DNA of 64,000 nt, taken from Bdellovibrionales bacterium. GTDB taxonomy: Bacteria; Bdellovibrionota; Bdellovibrionia; Bdellovibrionales; UBA1609. Below, piece after piece: positions 17,818 to 26,742 of the stretch. Where the stretch lies: the NCBI GenBank assembly GCA_020850475.1, contig JADZEO010000059.1, positions 16,972 through 80,971 on the forward strand, given 5' to 3'. The stretch's first letter is position 1, and every line of letters begins with the position of its first letter. Under the pieces are notes generated by a model, which had not been told where the DNA came from, did no database searches, and worked only from the letters and a program-made list of their open reading frames with translations. The translations under genes and the position numbers were made by a program.

Positions 17818-18993
17818 GTGAAATCGATCCTGCGTACACCCATTCCATGGCTGCTGCTCGTAGCTGTTTTGACAGCTATTTCCTTTCAGAATTGCAGCTC
17901 TTCGTTGGACGTAAAATCACCTCCACCGCAGGAAGCTCAGCATGAACAAACGGAAGAAGCCTGCAAGACTCTGCATTGCCAAGCTGGAAAGTTCAATTTG
18001 TTCGTGGCCGACATTGATGGTTCCAATGTTCAACTGATCAAGAAGAGCTCTTATCAGGATATGACCCACCCCCGCGTTTCAGCAGACAAACAGTGGATCG
18101 TGTACACAACTTACAATAATCGAGATAACGACAACTGCGGCACGATGAAGTTGGGTTTTGAAAACTCCGAGCTCCGCGCAATCAGATTTAACGGCCAAGA
18201 CGATAAATCAGTCGTTGCTCCCGAAGCGGGTGTGTTTAATACCAATGCCTACTTCCTCGGAACGACCAATACTTTTTCTTATCTGTCGGGACCCGCTTCA
18301 GGTCTTAAATTGATGCGCCAAACAGTTGATGCCGGCATGAATAAGCTGGGAGGACCAACCCAGATTCCGGTGCCTTCTTCGATATTGCCGTTGGATCCGG
18401 CACCCCACCTCGCGACTAACAAGATCGTGTTTCCAGGGGTGTTCTTCCACCCGTCCTATGGTGGATATATAAAGAGTCTCTTTCTTATGAATTACTCGGA
18501 TGGGACCGGCTTAATTGGATTAACTTTGGGTCGTGACCACACCAATGGCCTCATCGTTTGCCGATCACCGTCTTGCGACGACATTATGGAGAACGACCCC
18601 AAGATCTCTCCCGATGGCTCCAAAGTGGCCTTCATGCGAAATGCCGCCAAGTCTGGAGCCAATGGCTTTGGCTGGCATCTGTTCGTCGTCAATGTCAGTA
18701 ATCCCTATGCCGAGGTCGACATCTCCTATAAGCACTTGGGTGCTAACATTTTGCTCAATGACTCGCTCCCGGAGTGGGTAAATAACGATTTGCTCATTTT
18801 TTCACATATTGAAGTTAAGACGGAAACCGAGATGAAACGGTTCATCTATGTCACCACACCTACGGGAGGCCAACGAACCAAGCTTCCCCTTCCTGAGGGC
18901 TTTCTATACGCTGACGTCTTTCCCTTCAAAGACTCCTCTGGAAAACAAAAGATCGTCGTTTCTGCGGAAAAAATCGGAACCCCCTGTGACTGA
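17818..18993 (+). CDS. Lipoprotein with TolB/PD40-like beta-propeller repeats
   Basis: A 391-residue surface or periplasmic lipoprotein. The N-terminus MKSILRTPIPWLLLVAVLTAISFQNC gives a signal ending in an FQNC lipobox, a form I associate with Bdellovibrio-type lipoproteins. The body holds propeller-type repeats: NLFVADIDGSNVQLI, HPRVSADKQWIVYTT, DPKISPDGSKVAFMR and HLFVVNVSN resemble TolB/WD40-like (PD40) blades. No enzyme motif is seen. The start is GTG with no ribosome site, and a TACAAT box lies 10 bases upstream, so the message may be leaderless. It stands alone just right of the islet repeat. Confidence 0.75.
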   Translation: MKSILRTPIPWLLLVAVLTAISFQNCSSSLDVKSPPPQEAQHEQTEEACKTLHCQAGKFNLFVADIDGSNVQLIKKSSYQDMTHPRVSADKQWIVYTTYNNRDNDNCGTMKLGFENSELRAIRFNGQDDKSVVAPEAGVFNTNAYFLGTTNTFSYLSGPASGLKLMRQTVDAGMNKLGGPTQIPVPSSILPLDPAPHLATNKIVFPGVFFHPSYGGYIKSLFLMNYSDGTGLIGLTLGRDHTNGLIVCRSPSCDDIMENDPKISPDGSKVAFMRNAAKSGANGFGWHLFVVNVSNPYAEVDISYKHLGANILLNDSLPEWVNNDLLIFSHIEVKTETEMKRFIYVTTPTGGQRTKLPLPEGFLYADVFPFKDSSGKQKIVVSAEKIGTPCD

Positions 18994-19037
18994 GGTTCGT
19001 AGATTTTTTCCATTCCCTCGGAACAGTCTTTTTTAAT

Positions 19038-19772
19038 TCACTTTTTGATCGAATGCATGGGCAGCTTGCCGCTGTTGTAGATCACTTCGCACTCGCCGCA
19101 GAGGTGAAAGGACAGCCCATTGAGGTACAGGGTATTGTCAGTGTCGGCGGCTCGTTGAGCGGCCTCCGCTTGAGGCGGGATCAAGTCCAGCTGATAACAG
19201 GACTCAAGCTTCTCTCGTCCGTACCAACCGGTAAAAGCCAATTCACTGACGGGTTGGTAGGTTTCTCGGTTAGCCCATTTCTTGTTAATGATTTGATAAC
19301 TGGGAATCTCTTCTTCCTCTTCTACGGCGAGCAAACTCAGAGCCTCATCGGAGCCGAGCACATAGAGCAAATCAAATAACTGACTGGGTTCTTGAGAGAA
19401 ATTAAAGCGAACCACAACTTGAGCTCCCTCACGAAAGACCACCACTTCGCGAGGATTGAGAAATTGAGCAATCAGACTCTCCGTTAAGGTCCCCGGGCTC
19501 GAGCTTGCCTCATAGGAGACGATGGAAAGAGGAATCATCCACTTCACCGGCTTGTCGCTTTCATACAAAATGCTGCGCGCCCGAAAGGTCACCGTACCCG
19601 AGAGCCGGTTATCAACAACTCGATTGCTACCGGGCACGACACTGACCTCACGCCCGCTGATTCGGCACAGGAGATCGACCTCGGTGTATTCCTTGGCTTG
19701 GACCAAAGGACCGAACAAGAGAGTAAAAATCGGCAAAATGAGAAGAGCCGCGCGACGCTTCGGGTAAGTCAT
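19038..19772 (-). CDS. Secreted protein of unknown function
   Basis: A 244-residue exported protein with signal MTYPKRRAALLILPIFTLLF and cleavage after VQA. The mature part is beta-rich (GTVTFRARSILYESDK, EVVVFREGAQVVVRFNFS). It has one N-terminal cysteine (DLLCRISG), one at ESCYQ, and a C-terminal CGEC pair (HLCGECEVI). The last could bind metal or form a disulfide. No family is recognised. It converges with the lipoprotein gene on its left and diverges from the small secreted protein on its right. Confidence 0.7.
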   Translation of the reverse strand: MTYPKRRAALLILPIFTLLFGPLVQAKEYTEVDLLCRISGREVSVVPGSNRVVDNRLSGTVTFRARSILYESDKPVKWMIPLSIVSYEASSSPGTLTESLIAQFLNPREVVVFREGAQVVVRFNFSQEPSQLFDLLYVLGSDEALSLLAVEEEEEIPSYQIINKKWANRETYQPVSELAFTGWYGREKLESCYQLDLIPPQAEAAQRAADTDNTLYLNGLSFHLCGECEVIYNSGKLPMHSIKK

Positions 19773-19936
19773 TGGAGCCTTTCCGTTAGTGATCGCAGTA
19801 TAGAGTTTGAACTGAAAAAATAAAGGGCCCTTGTAAAGGATTCAGGGTTAGGGCAAATTTTGATACTGACTGTCGCTGATTTGACGTGGTCTCGAGAGAC
19901 AGCGCCAACCAGTCCCCTTCGAGAAAGGACTTTTTT

Positions 19937-20428
19937 GTGTGGCTTCGGTTCTTTATTAGCAGTGTTTTATTAGCGACTCTTGCTTCGATCAATTTGACGG
20001 TGACAACAGCCTTTGCCGCCGACGGAACTCCGCCGAAAACTCAGCCACGAGAAGGCATAAACCCTGGACCGAAATTGGAGTCGACGATGCTCAAATACAA
20101 CGTGCCTTTTGGCAACAAGCAGACCCCCGACAACACCCTGTTTGCGTTTGCAGATTTTAAGCTCACTTTTGTACACCAGGTTAAACTCAGCGACGATGAA
20201 ATGAAACAAAGAGCGAAGTCGCAAAAAGAGGGCGTTGATGGCGGGGACTCGATGCTCGCCCCATCCCATCACTTTAAAATCGAAACTTTGTTTGGTGAGG
20301 TCATTGGGGAATACGACCTTCGTCAAGTTCCCTACCATCACATTCATTTCTCGGCGAACAGTATGAAGTTTCAATTAAGCAACTCCACTAATCACGACGG
20401 CCGCTGGATCGTCGAAACTCTTAAGTAA
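19937..20428 (+). CDS. Secreted protein of unknown function
   Basis: A 163-residue exported protein. I start at GTG 19937 because GAAAGGA stands 7 bases upstream and the product then begins with a clean signal peptide (WLRFFISSVLLATLASINL, cleavage near AFA). The longer open frame adds 17 polar residues. The mature N-terminus is proline-rich (GTPPKTQPREGINPGPK), followed by a compact domain with HHFKIETLFGEVIGEYDL. It has no cysteines and no known motif. It is followed on the same strand by another small secreted protein 93 bases away. Confidence 0.65.
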   Translation: MWLRFFISSVLLATLASINLTVTTAFAADGTPPKTQPREGINPGPKLESTMLKYNVPFGNKQTPDNTLFAFADFKLTFVHQVKLSDDEMKQRAKSQKEGVDGGDSMLAPSHHFKIETLFGEVIGEYDLRQVPYHHIHFSANSMKFQLSNSTNHDGRWIVETLK

Positions 20429-20521
20429 AATAATTTGCTCTCCCCTGGTCCTCCGTGCCGTTGCAATTACACCTGTGTTCGTTAAGCTATTGACTCAATA
20501 AATCAACGCGGAGGCTGTTCA

Positions 20522-21055
20522 GTGAAACTTTTTAGCAATTTATCTCCATGGGTATTGGTCGTGACCGTGGTTGTTTCCGGTTCACTTGTGGCTCAAGCTA
20601 AACCCAAAAAAGCCGCTTCGGCCAAAGAAAAATCCACTTCGGCGGCGACCCTGACTCCCGAACAGCAAGCCAAATTTGACGAGTGGCAAAAATATATAAA
20701 CGACATGGACAATAGTTATGCGAAGTACCCTGTCGATATGTGCGGTTATGAAATGCCGATCACCATGGACAAAGCGATGGTAGAACCATTTATGAAAGCC
20801 AATGCCAACGCCGAGCTTTATTGTGAAGAGGTGCGCACCAAGCTTTCGACGATTTGTCGTAATGCGGCTGAACTCGGCAACAAGAACAAAGAAAAGATCA
20901 CTAAGTTAGTGAAGAAGATCTCATGTCTCAACGGCAAAAAAGAAACCGACGTGGGCTTCGAAGCCAAGGGCGGAGAGTTGAAAGTCTATTTAGGGCCCAA
21001 AGCTGCTAACATCAGCGAAGAAGTCCTCAAATTTATTGATTCACAAAAGAATTAA
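20522..21055 (+). CDS. Small secreted protein of unknown function
   Basis: A 177-residue exported protein, GTG start with GGAGG about 6 bases upstream. The signal peptide (LSPWVLVVTVVVSGSLVAQA) is followed by a lysine/alanine/serine-rich linker (KPKKAASAKEKSTSAAT). A helical domain comes next with DMCGYEMP, LYCEEVRTK, TICRNAAEL and ISCLNGKK, four cysteines that may form two disulfides. The family is not recognised. It lies beside livF with convergent transcription. Confidence 0.7.
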   Translation: MKLFSNLSPWVLVVTVVVSGSLVAQAKPKKAASAKEKSTSAATLTPEQQAKFDEWQKYINDMDNSYAKYPVDMCGYEMPITMDKAMVEPFMKANANAELYCEEVRTKLSTICRNAAELGNKNKEKITKLVKKISCLNGKKETDVGFEAKGGELKVYLGPKAANISEEVLKFIDSQKN

Positions 21056-21114
21056 AGGTCCGTGCTGATGGCGCAGCAGTGTGCTTGGGCGGGTCGACGG
21101 TGGAACGGTTTCAG

Positions 21115-21855
21115 CTAGATTTCGCCGAGATAGGCTTTGCGAATCTCATCTGATTCGAGAAGTTCGCGGGCCCGTCCTTGCAGCTTGAGGGTTCCTGTTT
21201 CGAGGACCAAACCTCGATGAGCCACTTGCAGAGCCTGCATGGCATTCTGCTCGACCAATAAAATGGTCACGCCCCGCTTGTTAATATCCTGAACCACTTG
21301 AAAAATGGTTTCGATCACTCGGGGTGCCAGACCCATGCTGGGCTCGTCGAGCAACAAAAACTCAGGATGGCTCATCAGCGCCCGGGCAATGGCGAGCATT
21401 TGCTGTTCGCCCCCGGAAAGAGTGCCCGCATTTTGTTTGCGCCGATCCTTGAGGCGCGGAAACAACTCAAACGCCTTGTTGAGATCTTCTTGATAATCTT
21501 TCGCCTTTCCAACCACCCAAGCGCCCAAATCCAAATTTTCCTCAACCGAAAGATTAAGAAAAATCCCCCGCCCCTCCGGCACCTGACACAAGCGTTTTTG
21601 AACGATCGTATGCGCCGGCATCGTCGAAATTTTTTCGCCCTTAAACCAAACTTCACCCTTCGTCGTCCGGAGTAATCCAGAAATTGTTCTTAAAATAGTG
21701 GTTTTGCCGGCTCCGTTGGCGCCCAGCAAACAAACGATCTCGCCTGGAGCAACCGCAAAACTCACGCCCCGAACGGCGTTAATGGCTCCGTAGTTGACGG
21801 CTAAGTCCTTTACTTCGAGCATGGGAGTTGTTCCCGTCGCCGCCGCACTATTCAT
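21115..21855 (-). CDS. livF: Branched-chain amino acid ABC transporter ATPase LivF
   Basis: One of the two ATPases that power import of leucine, isoleucine and valine. The 246-residue protein has Walker A GANGAGKTT, Q-loop KRLCQVPEGRGIF (typical LivF), signature LSGGEQQM and Walker B LLLDEPSMGLAP. The start ATG has GGAAGG 6 bases upstream and overlaps the livG stop by 8 bases, which indicates coupling. It is the last gene of the leftward livKHMGF operon. Confidence 0.95.
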   Translation of the reverse strand: MNSAAATGTTPMLEVKDLAVNYGAINAVRGVSFAVAPGEIVCLLGANGAGKTTILRTISGLLRTTKGEVWFKGEKISTMPAHTIVQKRLCQVPEGRGIFLNLSVEENLDLGAWVVGKAKDYQEDLNKAFELFPRLKDRRKQNAGTLSGGEQQMLAIARALMSHPEFLLLDEPSMGLAPRVIETIFQVVQDINKRGVTILLVEQNAMQALQVAHRGLVLETGTLKLQGRARELLESDEIRKAYLGEI

Positions 21856-22627
21856 GATAGGCCTTCCCGAGATAAGCCTCGATCACTTTAGGGTCTCGCG
21901 CGATTTCCTTGGGCGAGCCTTCGGCAATTTTTACGCCGTAATCAAGGACGGCGATCCTCTCGCAAATTCCCATCACCAGCTTCATATCGTGTTCAATTAA
22001 CAAGACCGTCAAACCATAACGAGTGCGAAGCTCGCGAATGGTCGACATGAGGCTTTGTGTTTCTTGAGGATTAAGTCCCGCCGCTGGCTCATCGAGCAAA
22101 AGAATTTGCGCGCCGGTCGACAGAGCCCGGGCGATTTCGAGCCGGCGCTGGTCACCATATGGCAAATTTTTTGCCAACTCCTCGGCCCGATCATGTAAAC
22201 CTAAGTCTTTAAGCCAAGTCATCGCCATTTGCTGGCGCTCCTCTTCGACTCGCAAAAAAGACGGAGTGCGAATCAAAGATCGGAAAAAACCAAAGTGATG
22301 AAATCGCGGATTCACGTCGCTCGCCACCAACAGGTTTTCAATGACTGAAAGTTCTTTGAACAAGCGGATGTTCTGAAAAGTGCGCGCCATCCCCTGGCGA
22401 GTCACGGCGAAGGCTTTAAGACCCGTAATCTCGCTTGTACCGCAAAGAATCTTACCCTTGGTGGGTTCGTAAACTCCGGTGATCAAATTAAAAACCGTGG
22501 TTTTGCCGGCACCGTTAGGACCAATGAGTCCAAAAATCGATCCTTTGGGAATTGCTAAATTCAGATCCGTGACGACTTTAAGCCCACCAAACTGAATTGA
22601 TAAATTCTGTGTCTCAAGTGCGTTCAT
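21848..22627 (-). CDS. livG: Branched-chain amino acid ABC transporter ATPase LivG
   Basis: The second ATPase of the importer, 259 residues. Walker A GPNGAGKTTVFN, the LivG-type RQGMARTFQNIRLFKELS block, a signature region LPYGDQRRLEIARAL, and Walker B ILLLDEPAAGLNPQE are all present. The C-terminal AEGSPKEIARDPKVIEAYLG matches the family. It overlaps livM by 4 bases at its start and livF at its end, so the four genes are translated together. Confidence 0.95.
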   Translation of the reverse strand: MNALETQNLSIQFGGLKVVTDLNLAIPKGSIFGLIGPNGAGKTTVFNLITGVYEPTKGKILCGTSEITGLKAFAVTRQGMARTFQNIRLFKELSVIENLLVASDVNPRFHHFGFFRSLIRTPSFLRVEEERQQMAMTWLKDLGLHDRAEELAKNLPYGDQRRLEIARALSTGAQILLLDEPAAGLNPQETQSLMSTIRELRTRYGLTVLLIEHDMKLVMGICERIAVLDYGVKIAEGSPKEIARDPKVIEAYLGKAYHE

Positions 22628-23622
22628 GCGGATTTACCCGTCGGACGTCGCCGCCAAAAATCTTTAAGCTCGCGTGTCCCCAGCAAGCCGTTTGGTCGCA
22701 ACAACATCAAGCCGATCAATATCAACGAGTAAATGATCATGCGCAAATCCACTTGCGTGTACTCCGCCAAGTCGCGCAGGTACTCCCGCAGTAAGGTCAG
22801 CAGAACCGCTGCCACCACTGAGCCCGACAAACTCCCCATTCCACCCAAAACCACCATAATGACAATTTCAAAGCTGCGATTAAAATCAAACGCCGCCGGA
22901 CTCAAGATCGTTAGATAGTGCCCATAGAGTCCGCCCGCGATGCCCGCAAAAAAAGCCCCTATCGCAAAGGCGCGGACTTTGGCTTGAGTGGTGTTAACGC
23001 CCATGCTTTCCGCCGCGACTTCGTCCTCGCGAACGGCCAAGAGAGCGCGCCCATGATTCGAGCGAATGAGCCGCCAAATGACAAATACGGTCACCACCAC
23101 GCACAGATAAACCAACAGGAAGGAGGTGATGCGAGGAATGCCCGACAGTCCCCGAGCGCCACCAAGAAAATCGAGGTTCAGAAGACTCACTCGGATAATT
23201 TCTCCGAAACCCAGAGTAACAATCGCCAAATAGTCGCCTTTGAGACGTAGACTGGGAAGTCCGACTAAGAAACCGACAACTCCACTCAATAGGCCGCCAA
23301 AAACGAGCGCTCCAACTAAAATCACTTGCGCTATGAACGTGCCGTCACTCAAATCGATCCCGGCATTTCGCAAAGCGAGGGTCGCCCAGGCTGCGGCATA
23401 GGCGCCGACCGCCATAAAACCCGCGTGACCAATCGAAAACTGACCGGTAAAGCCATTAACAAGATTGAGACTTACCGCCAGCACAATGTTGATTCCGGCA
23501 AACACTAAGATCTCAGAAAGTGTGGACGGCAAAATCGGCACAATCAAAAAGTGGGTTGCCGCCATGGTCAAGAGGGCCACAAGCCACGGCACCAATCCTT
23601 TGAGTGTTGCTGAGCCCATCAC
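22624..23622 (-). CDS. livM: Branched-chain amino acid ABC transporter permease LivM
   Basis: A 332-residue inner-membrane permease. It has many hydrophobic helices, and the family blocks LNLVNGFTGQFSIGHAGFMAVGAYA near the N-terminus and AGGLYGHYLTILSPAAF with MVVLGGMGSLSGSVVAA, the EAA-like ATPase contact, near the C-terminus. It forms the channel with LivH. The start lies 1 base after the livH stop and its end overlaps livG. Confidence 0.95.
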   Translation of the reverse strand: MMGSATLKGLVPWLVALLTMAATHFLIVPILPSTLSEILVFAGINIVLAVSLNLVNGFTGQFSIGHAGFMAVGAYAAAWATLALRNAGIDLSDGTFIAQVILVGALVFGGLLSGVVGFLVGLPSLRLKGDYLAIVTLGFGEIIRVSLLNLDFLGGARGLSGIPRITSFLLVYLCVVVTVFVIWRLIRSNHGRALLAVREDEVAAESMGVNTTQAKVRAFAIGAFFAGIAGGLYGHYLTILSPAAFDFNRSFEIVIMVVLGGMGSLSGSVVAAVLLTLLREYLRDLAEYTQVDLRMIIYSLILIGLMLLRPNGLLGTRELKDFWRRRPTGKSA

Positions 23623-23623
23623 T

Positions 23624-24526
23624 TTAGACCTTTTCTCGCAGATTTTGACCCATGAGACCTTGCGGCCTGAATAGCAAAATCAAAATGAGTAAGCCAAAGG
23701 CGAGAGCATCACGAAAGGTGGAGCGACCAAAAGCCACCACAAACTCTTCAGAGAGTCCCAGAAGAAGGGCCCCAATCACTGCGCCGACCACGTTGCCAAT
23801 GCCACCAACGACCGCGGCCACGAACGCCTTAAGTCCTGGCATGACTCCCATGAGAGGATCAATTTTGGGATAGATGAGTCCCACCAAAACTCCGGCAGCT
23901 CCGGCTAAGGCTGAGCCAATCATAAACGTGGCCGAAATCACCAGATCCGTGGGAATTCCCATTAACCGAGCGGTGTCGCGAGAAAAGCTCACCGCTCGCA
24001 TCGCTCGACCCAAGCGGGTGCCAAAAATAATGTACTGGAGAAGTAACATCAAGACCACGGCGATCACTGCGACGATCATTTGCAGTGGATTGACTTGCAA
24101 GCCACCAACGGACCACTCTCCCGCGGGTTGATAAATTTGGGGATAAAACTTGGGATCGGCGCCAAATCCCAGCTGACCCGAAAACTGCAGAAACAATGAC
24201 ACGCCCACGGCGGTGATGAGAGCGTTGATGCCTGAGGCTCCCCGCAACGGACGATAGGCAAATCGCTCAATTACAAAGCCAATGACCGCACAACCTGCCA
24301 TCGCCACAATCATGACGAGTAGCAAGTTCATGAAACTCGGATTTTGATCCAGCTGAAACATCCGCGAAGTGTAATAACCAATGAAGGCGCCCATCATGTA
24401 CACTTCGCTGTGGGCGAAGTTAATCAACCGCAGAACCCCATAGACCATGGTGTAACCGAGCGCGATGAGCGCGTAGATGCTACCGAGGGACAGGCCGTTG
24501 ATCACATGTTGAAAAAAATCAATCAT
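23624..24526 (-). CDS. livH: Branched-chain amino acid ABC transporter permease LivH
   Basis: A 300-residue permease, partner of LivM. The N-terminal LSLGSIYALIALGYTMVYGVLRLINFAH is the LivH hallmark, and GLKAFVAAVVGGIGNVVGAVIGALLLG is the cytoplasmic contact loop. About eight membrane segments can be counted. It begins 12 bases after livK and is followed directly by livM. Confidence 0.95.
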   Translation of the reverse strand: MIDFFQHVINGLSLGSIYALIALGYTMVYGVLRLINFAHSEVYMMGAFIGYYTSRMFQLDQNPSFMNLLLVMIVAMAGCAVIGFVIERFAYRPLRGASGINALITAVGVSLFLQFSGQLGFGADPKFYPQIYQPAGEWSVGGLQVNPLQMIVAVIAVVLMLLLQYIIFGTRLGRAMRAVSFSRDTARLMGIPTDLVISATFMIGSALAGAAGVLVGLIYPKIDPLMGVMPGLKAFVAAVVGGIGNVVGAVIGALLLGLSEEFVVAFGRSTFRDALAFGLLILILLFRPQGLMGQNLREKV

Positions 24527-24538
24527 TACGCCGCGTCC

Positions 24539-25696
24539 TCAGGGACTAATCGATGTGACGTAGGAGAATCCTCCGTTTTCAACCTTCAAAACCACGGCTG
24601 GCTTGGAGGCGTTACGTTTGTCATCGATCGTAATTTTTCCCGTCACCCCAGGATATTCTTTGGTGGCGGCCAAAGCATCGCGCAGTGCCTTGGCGTCGGT
24701 GCTGCCCGCCCGCTTGATGGCATCAAACAAGACCATCGCGGCATCGTACCCTTGCGCGGCGAGGCCATCGGGAATTTGGCCGTAGGCTTCTTTGTAGCGT
24801 TTAATAAAATTTTGCACGAGCTCGGATTTGTCGTCAGGCGAGTAATGATTCGACAAATAACTTCCTTCAACCGCCTTGCCGCCGATTTCAAACAACTTCG
24901 GAGAGTCCCAGCCATCGCCACCCAACAGTGGAGCTTTGATGCCCAACTCGCGAGCTTGGCGCGCGATCAAGCCGACTTGAGTGTAGTAACCCGGCACAAA
25001 AATAGCTTCGGGATTGAGGCCGCGAATAGCTGTTAACTGCGCCTTAAAGTCGACGTCTTTTTCGGTGTAACTCTGATCCGAAACGATTTCTCCGCCAACT
25101 TTTTTGTAAGTTTCGGTGAAAGCGTCGGCCAGACCCACGCTATAGTCCTGTCCCACGTCCCGAAGAATTGCGACCTTTTTGGCTTTGAGATTTTCGAAAG
25201 CAAATCGGGCCATCACCGCGCCCTGAAAGGGATCAATAAAACAAACGCGAAAAATATAATCGCCGATGGCCGTGACCTCAGGATTAGTCGAGCTTGGCGA
25301 AACCATGGGCACCTTATTACTTTGAGCAATTGGTGCCATGGCTTTGCTTCGACGGCTCGCCACTTCGCCTAGAATCGCTGCCACTTTGTGTTGGTTGATC
25401 AATCGATTAGTTGCCGTGGCGGCTTCCTCTTCTTTGCCTTGATTGTCGTACTTGACGATCTCAACAATCTTGCCCAACAAGCCACCGGCTTTGTTCAGCT
25501 CATTCGTCGCCAATTCGATTCCCTGATGCGTGGAAATTCCAAAAGTTGCGGTGTCGCCAGTAAAGCTCCCCACCTCACCAATGACAATCGAACTGCCGGC
25601 GGGCTTTCCGCCCTCAGTCGTTTGGTCGCCCTTTTTGGTGCAACCCAACACGAATCCAATGGTCAGCAAAACTGCGAGAAATCTTGATGTTTTCAT
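24539..25696 (-). CDS. livK: Branched-chain amino acid binding lipoprotein LivK-type
   Basis: Substrate-binding protein that delivers branched-chain amino acids (or a related amide) to LivHM. From the chosen ATG the signal is MKTSRFLAVLLTIGFVLGC with a VLGC lipobox, so the protein is lipid-anchored rather than free. The periplasmic-binding fold is clear: GSFTGDTATFGISTHQGIELATNELN, VAAILGEVASRRSKAMAPIAQ, PMVSPSSTNPEVT and GYDAAMVLFDAIKRAG. A GTG four codons upstream is possible. It is the first gene of the operon; the 180-base gap upstream should contain the promoter. Confidence 0.93.
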   Translation of the reverse strand: MKTSRFLAVLLTIGFVLGCTKKGDQTTEGGKPAGSSIVIGEVGSFTGDTATFGISTHQGIELATNELNKAGGLLGKIVEIVKYDNQGKEEEAATATNRLINQHKVAAILGEVASRRSKAMAPIAQSNKVPMVSPSSTNPEVTAIGDYIFRVCFIDPFQGAVMARFAFENLKAKKVAILRDVGQDYSVGLADAFTETYKKVGGEIVSDQSYTEKDVDFKAQLTAIRGLNPEAIFVPGYYTQVGLIARQARELGIKAPLLGGDGWDSPKLFEIGGKAVEGSYLSNHYSPDDKSELVQNFIKRYKEAYGQIPDGLAAQGYDAAMVLFDAIKRAGSTDAKALRDALAATKEYPGVTGKITIDDKRNASKPAVVLKVENGGFSYVTSISP

Positions 25697-25877
25697 TCGT
25701 TCACCCACACCGATTAAAGATATTGTGGCCGCTATTATGTCCTGACCGGACCTGCCAGGTCCAGCTCTTGTGAACTTCCTGCACTCTGCGTAATGGTGGG
25801 GCGTGTGAAAGATGGTGCTTTCGAGAGAAGGGCCAGGGGCGACTTCAATCGCCGCCCCACCCTATCGTGATTCTGAA

Positions 25878-26462
25878 TTACTTCTTAGTTACAGTAGCAA
25901 CTACCGCCCAAGTCCAAGACTCTTTGTATACGAGCTCTTCGGTGCAATTGGGGTCGGGAGAACCAGCCTCTCCGATGATCGGGCAAATCTTAGAGTTGGC
26001 CATGTCGACGATTTGGATCGTTTTCTTGACCGTTTGAACGTCCAAAGAAAACTTCGATTTGCCGAACTCGCGGTTGACGTTGGAGAACGGGTGTTTCCAG
26101 CTGGGGTAAACTGACTTGAGCAACTCAACTTCATCAGCTGAAAGATCAGTTACATCAAAGGTCACAGACGCCTGACCACGCTCGTTCGCCGGACGGAAGG
26201 TGTCACTGTAGGAAAGGAAAACTTTGATTACGGGTTTGCTGGCAACAACAACGGTCTCTTCGCAAACGTTGCCGGCCTCGCCGCCCTCAACGCAACCAGG
26301 AATTGGACGCGTCATGGTCTCGGTAGGAATAAGAGCATAGGCAGCACCATCCAAAGTGACGCGGCTTACACCTGTGTTAAAGGAAACAGACTTGCTTGCT
26401 CCTGCAAAGGCAGAAGAGGCAGCGACAAATGCAATTGCCGCAATGATCATCTTAGCTTTCAT
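25878..26462 (-). CDS. Secreted protein, paralogue A of a tandem pair
   Basis: A 194-residue exported protein, signal MKAKMIIAAIAFVAASSAFA. The mature chain is beta-rich and shares long blocks with the gene at 26743-27327: TRPIPGCVEGGEAGNVCEETVVV, FLSYSDTF, LLKSVYPSWKHPFSNVNR, KICPIIGE and EELVYKESWT. Four cysteines are conserved between the two copies. The family is unknown to me. GGGGG precedes the start. Each copy has its own leader, and a terminator lies between them, so they are separate transcription units. Confidence 0.8.
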   Translation of the reverse strand: MKAKMIIAAIAFVAASSAFAGASKSVSFNTGVSRVTLDGAAYALIPTETMTRPIPGCVEGGEAGNVCEETVVVASKPVIKVFLSYSDTFRPANERGQASVTFDVTDLSADEVELLKSVYPSWKHPFSNVNREFGKSKFSLDVQTVKKTIQIVDMANSKICPIIGEAGSPDPNCTEELVYKESWTWAVVATVTKK

Positions 26463-26645
26463 ATTAATACCCCCGGATTTCCGGTTAATTGGTTATTGAT
26501 TCGAGCGGCACCATAAGGCCAAGTTGAACGCTCATCAATTTTTTTTCACAAATAGAAGAATTTCTTTTCACGTCTCAATTTGTCCCGCCACGTCACGCGA
26601 CCGTCGAATGTTCACGCGCGCTGTGAATTTTTAGTGAGCTTCAAT

Positions 26646-26682
26646 GGAAAAAAAATGGCCAGCACCACGCAGTGCTGACCAT
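26646..26682 (-). terminator. Rho-independent terminator
   Basis: On the minus strand the stem ATGGTCAGCAC / GTGCTGGCCAT (one G-U pair) has a short loop and runs into a T-rich tract. It ends the transcript of the paralogue B gene at 26743-27327. Confidence 0.85.
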
Positions 26683-26742
26683 TAAATAACGCTCTCAACT
26701 TCACACTCACACCAAGTTCAAACTCAGCACGAGCGGAGCGGA

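Noticed and set aside
24344..25036. 230-codon plus-strand ORF over livH/livK
   Set aside because: It lies antisense to two well-supported genes, with no ribosome site and no recognisable family.
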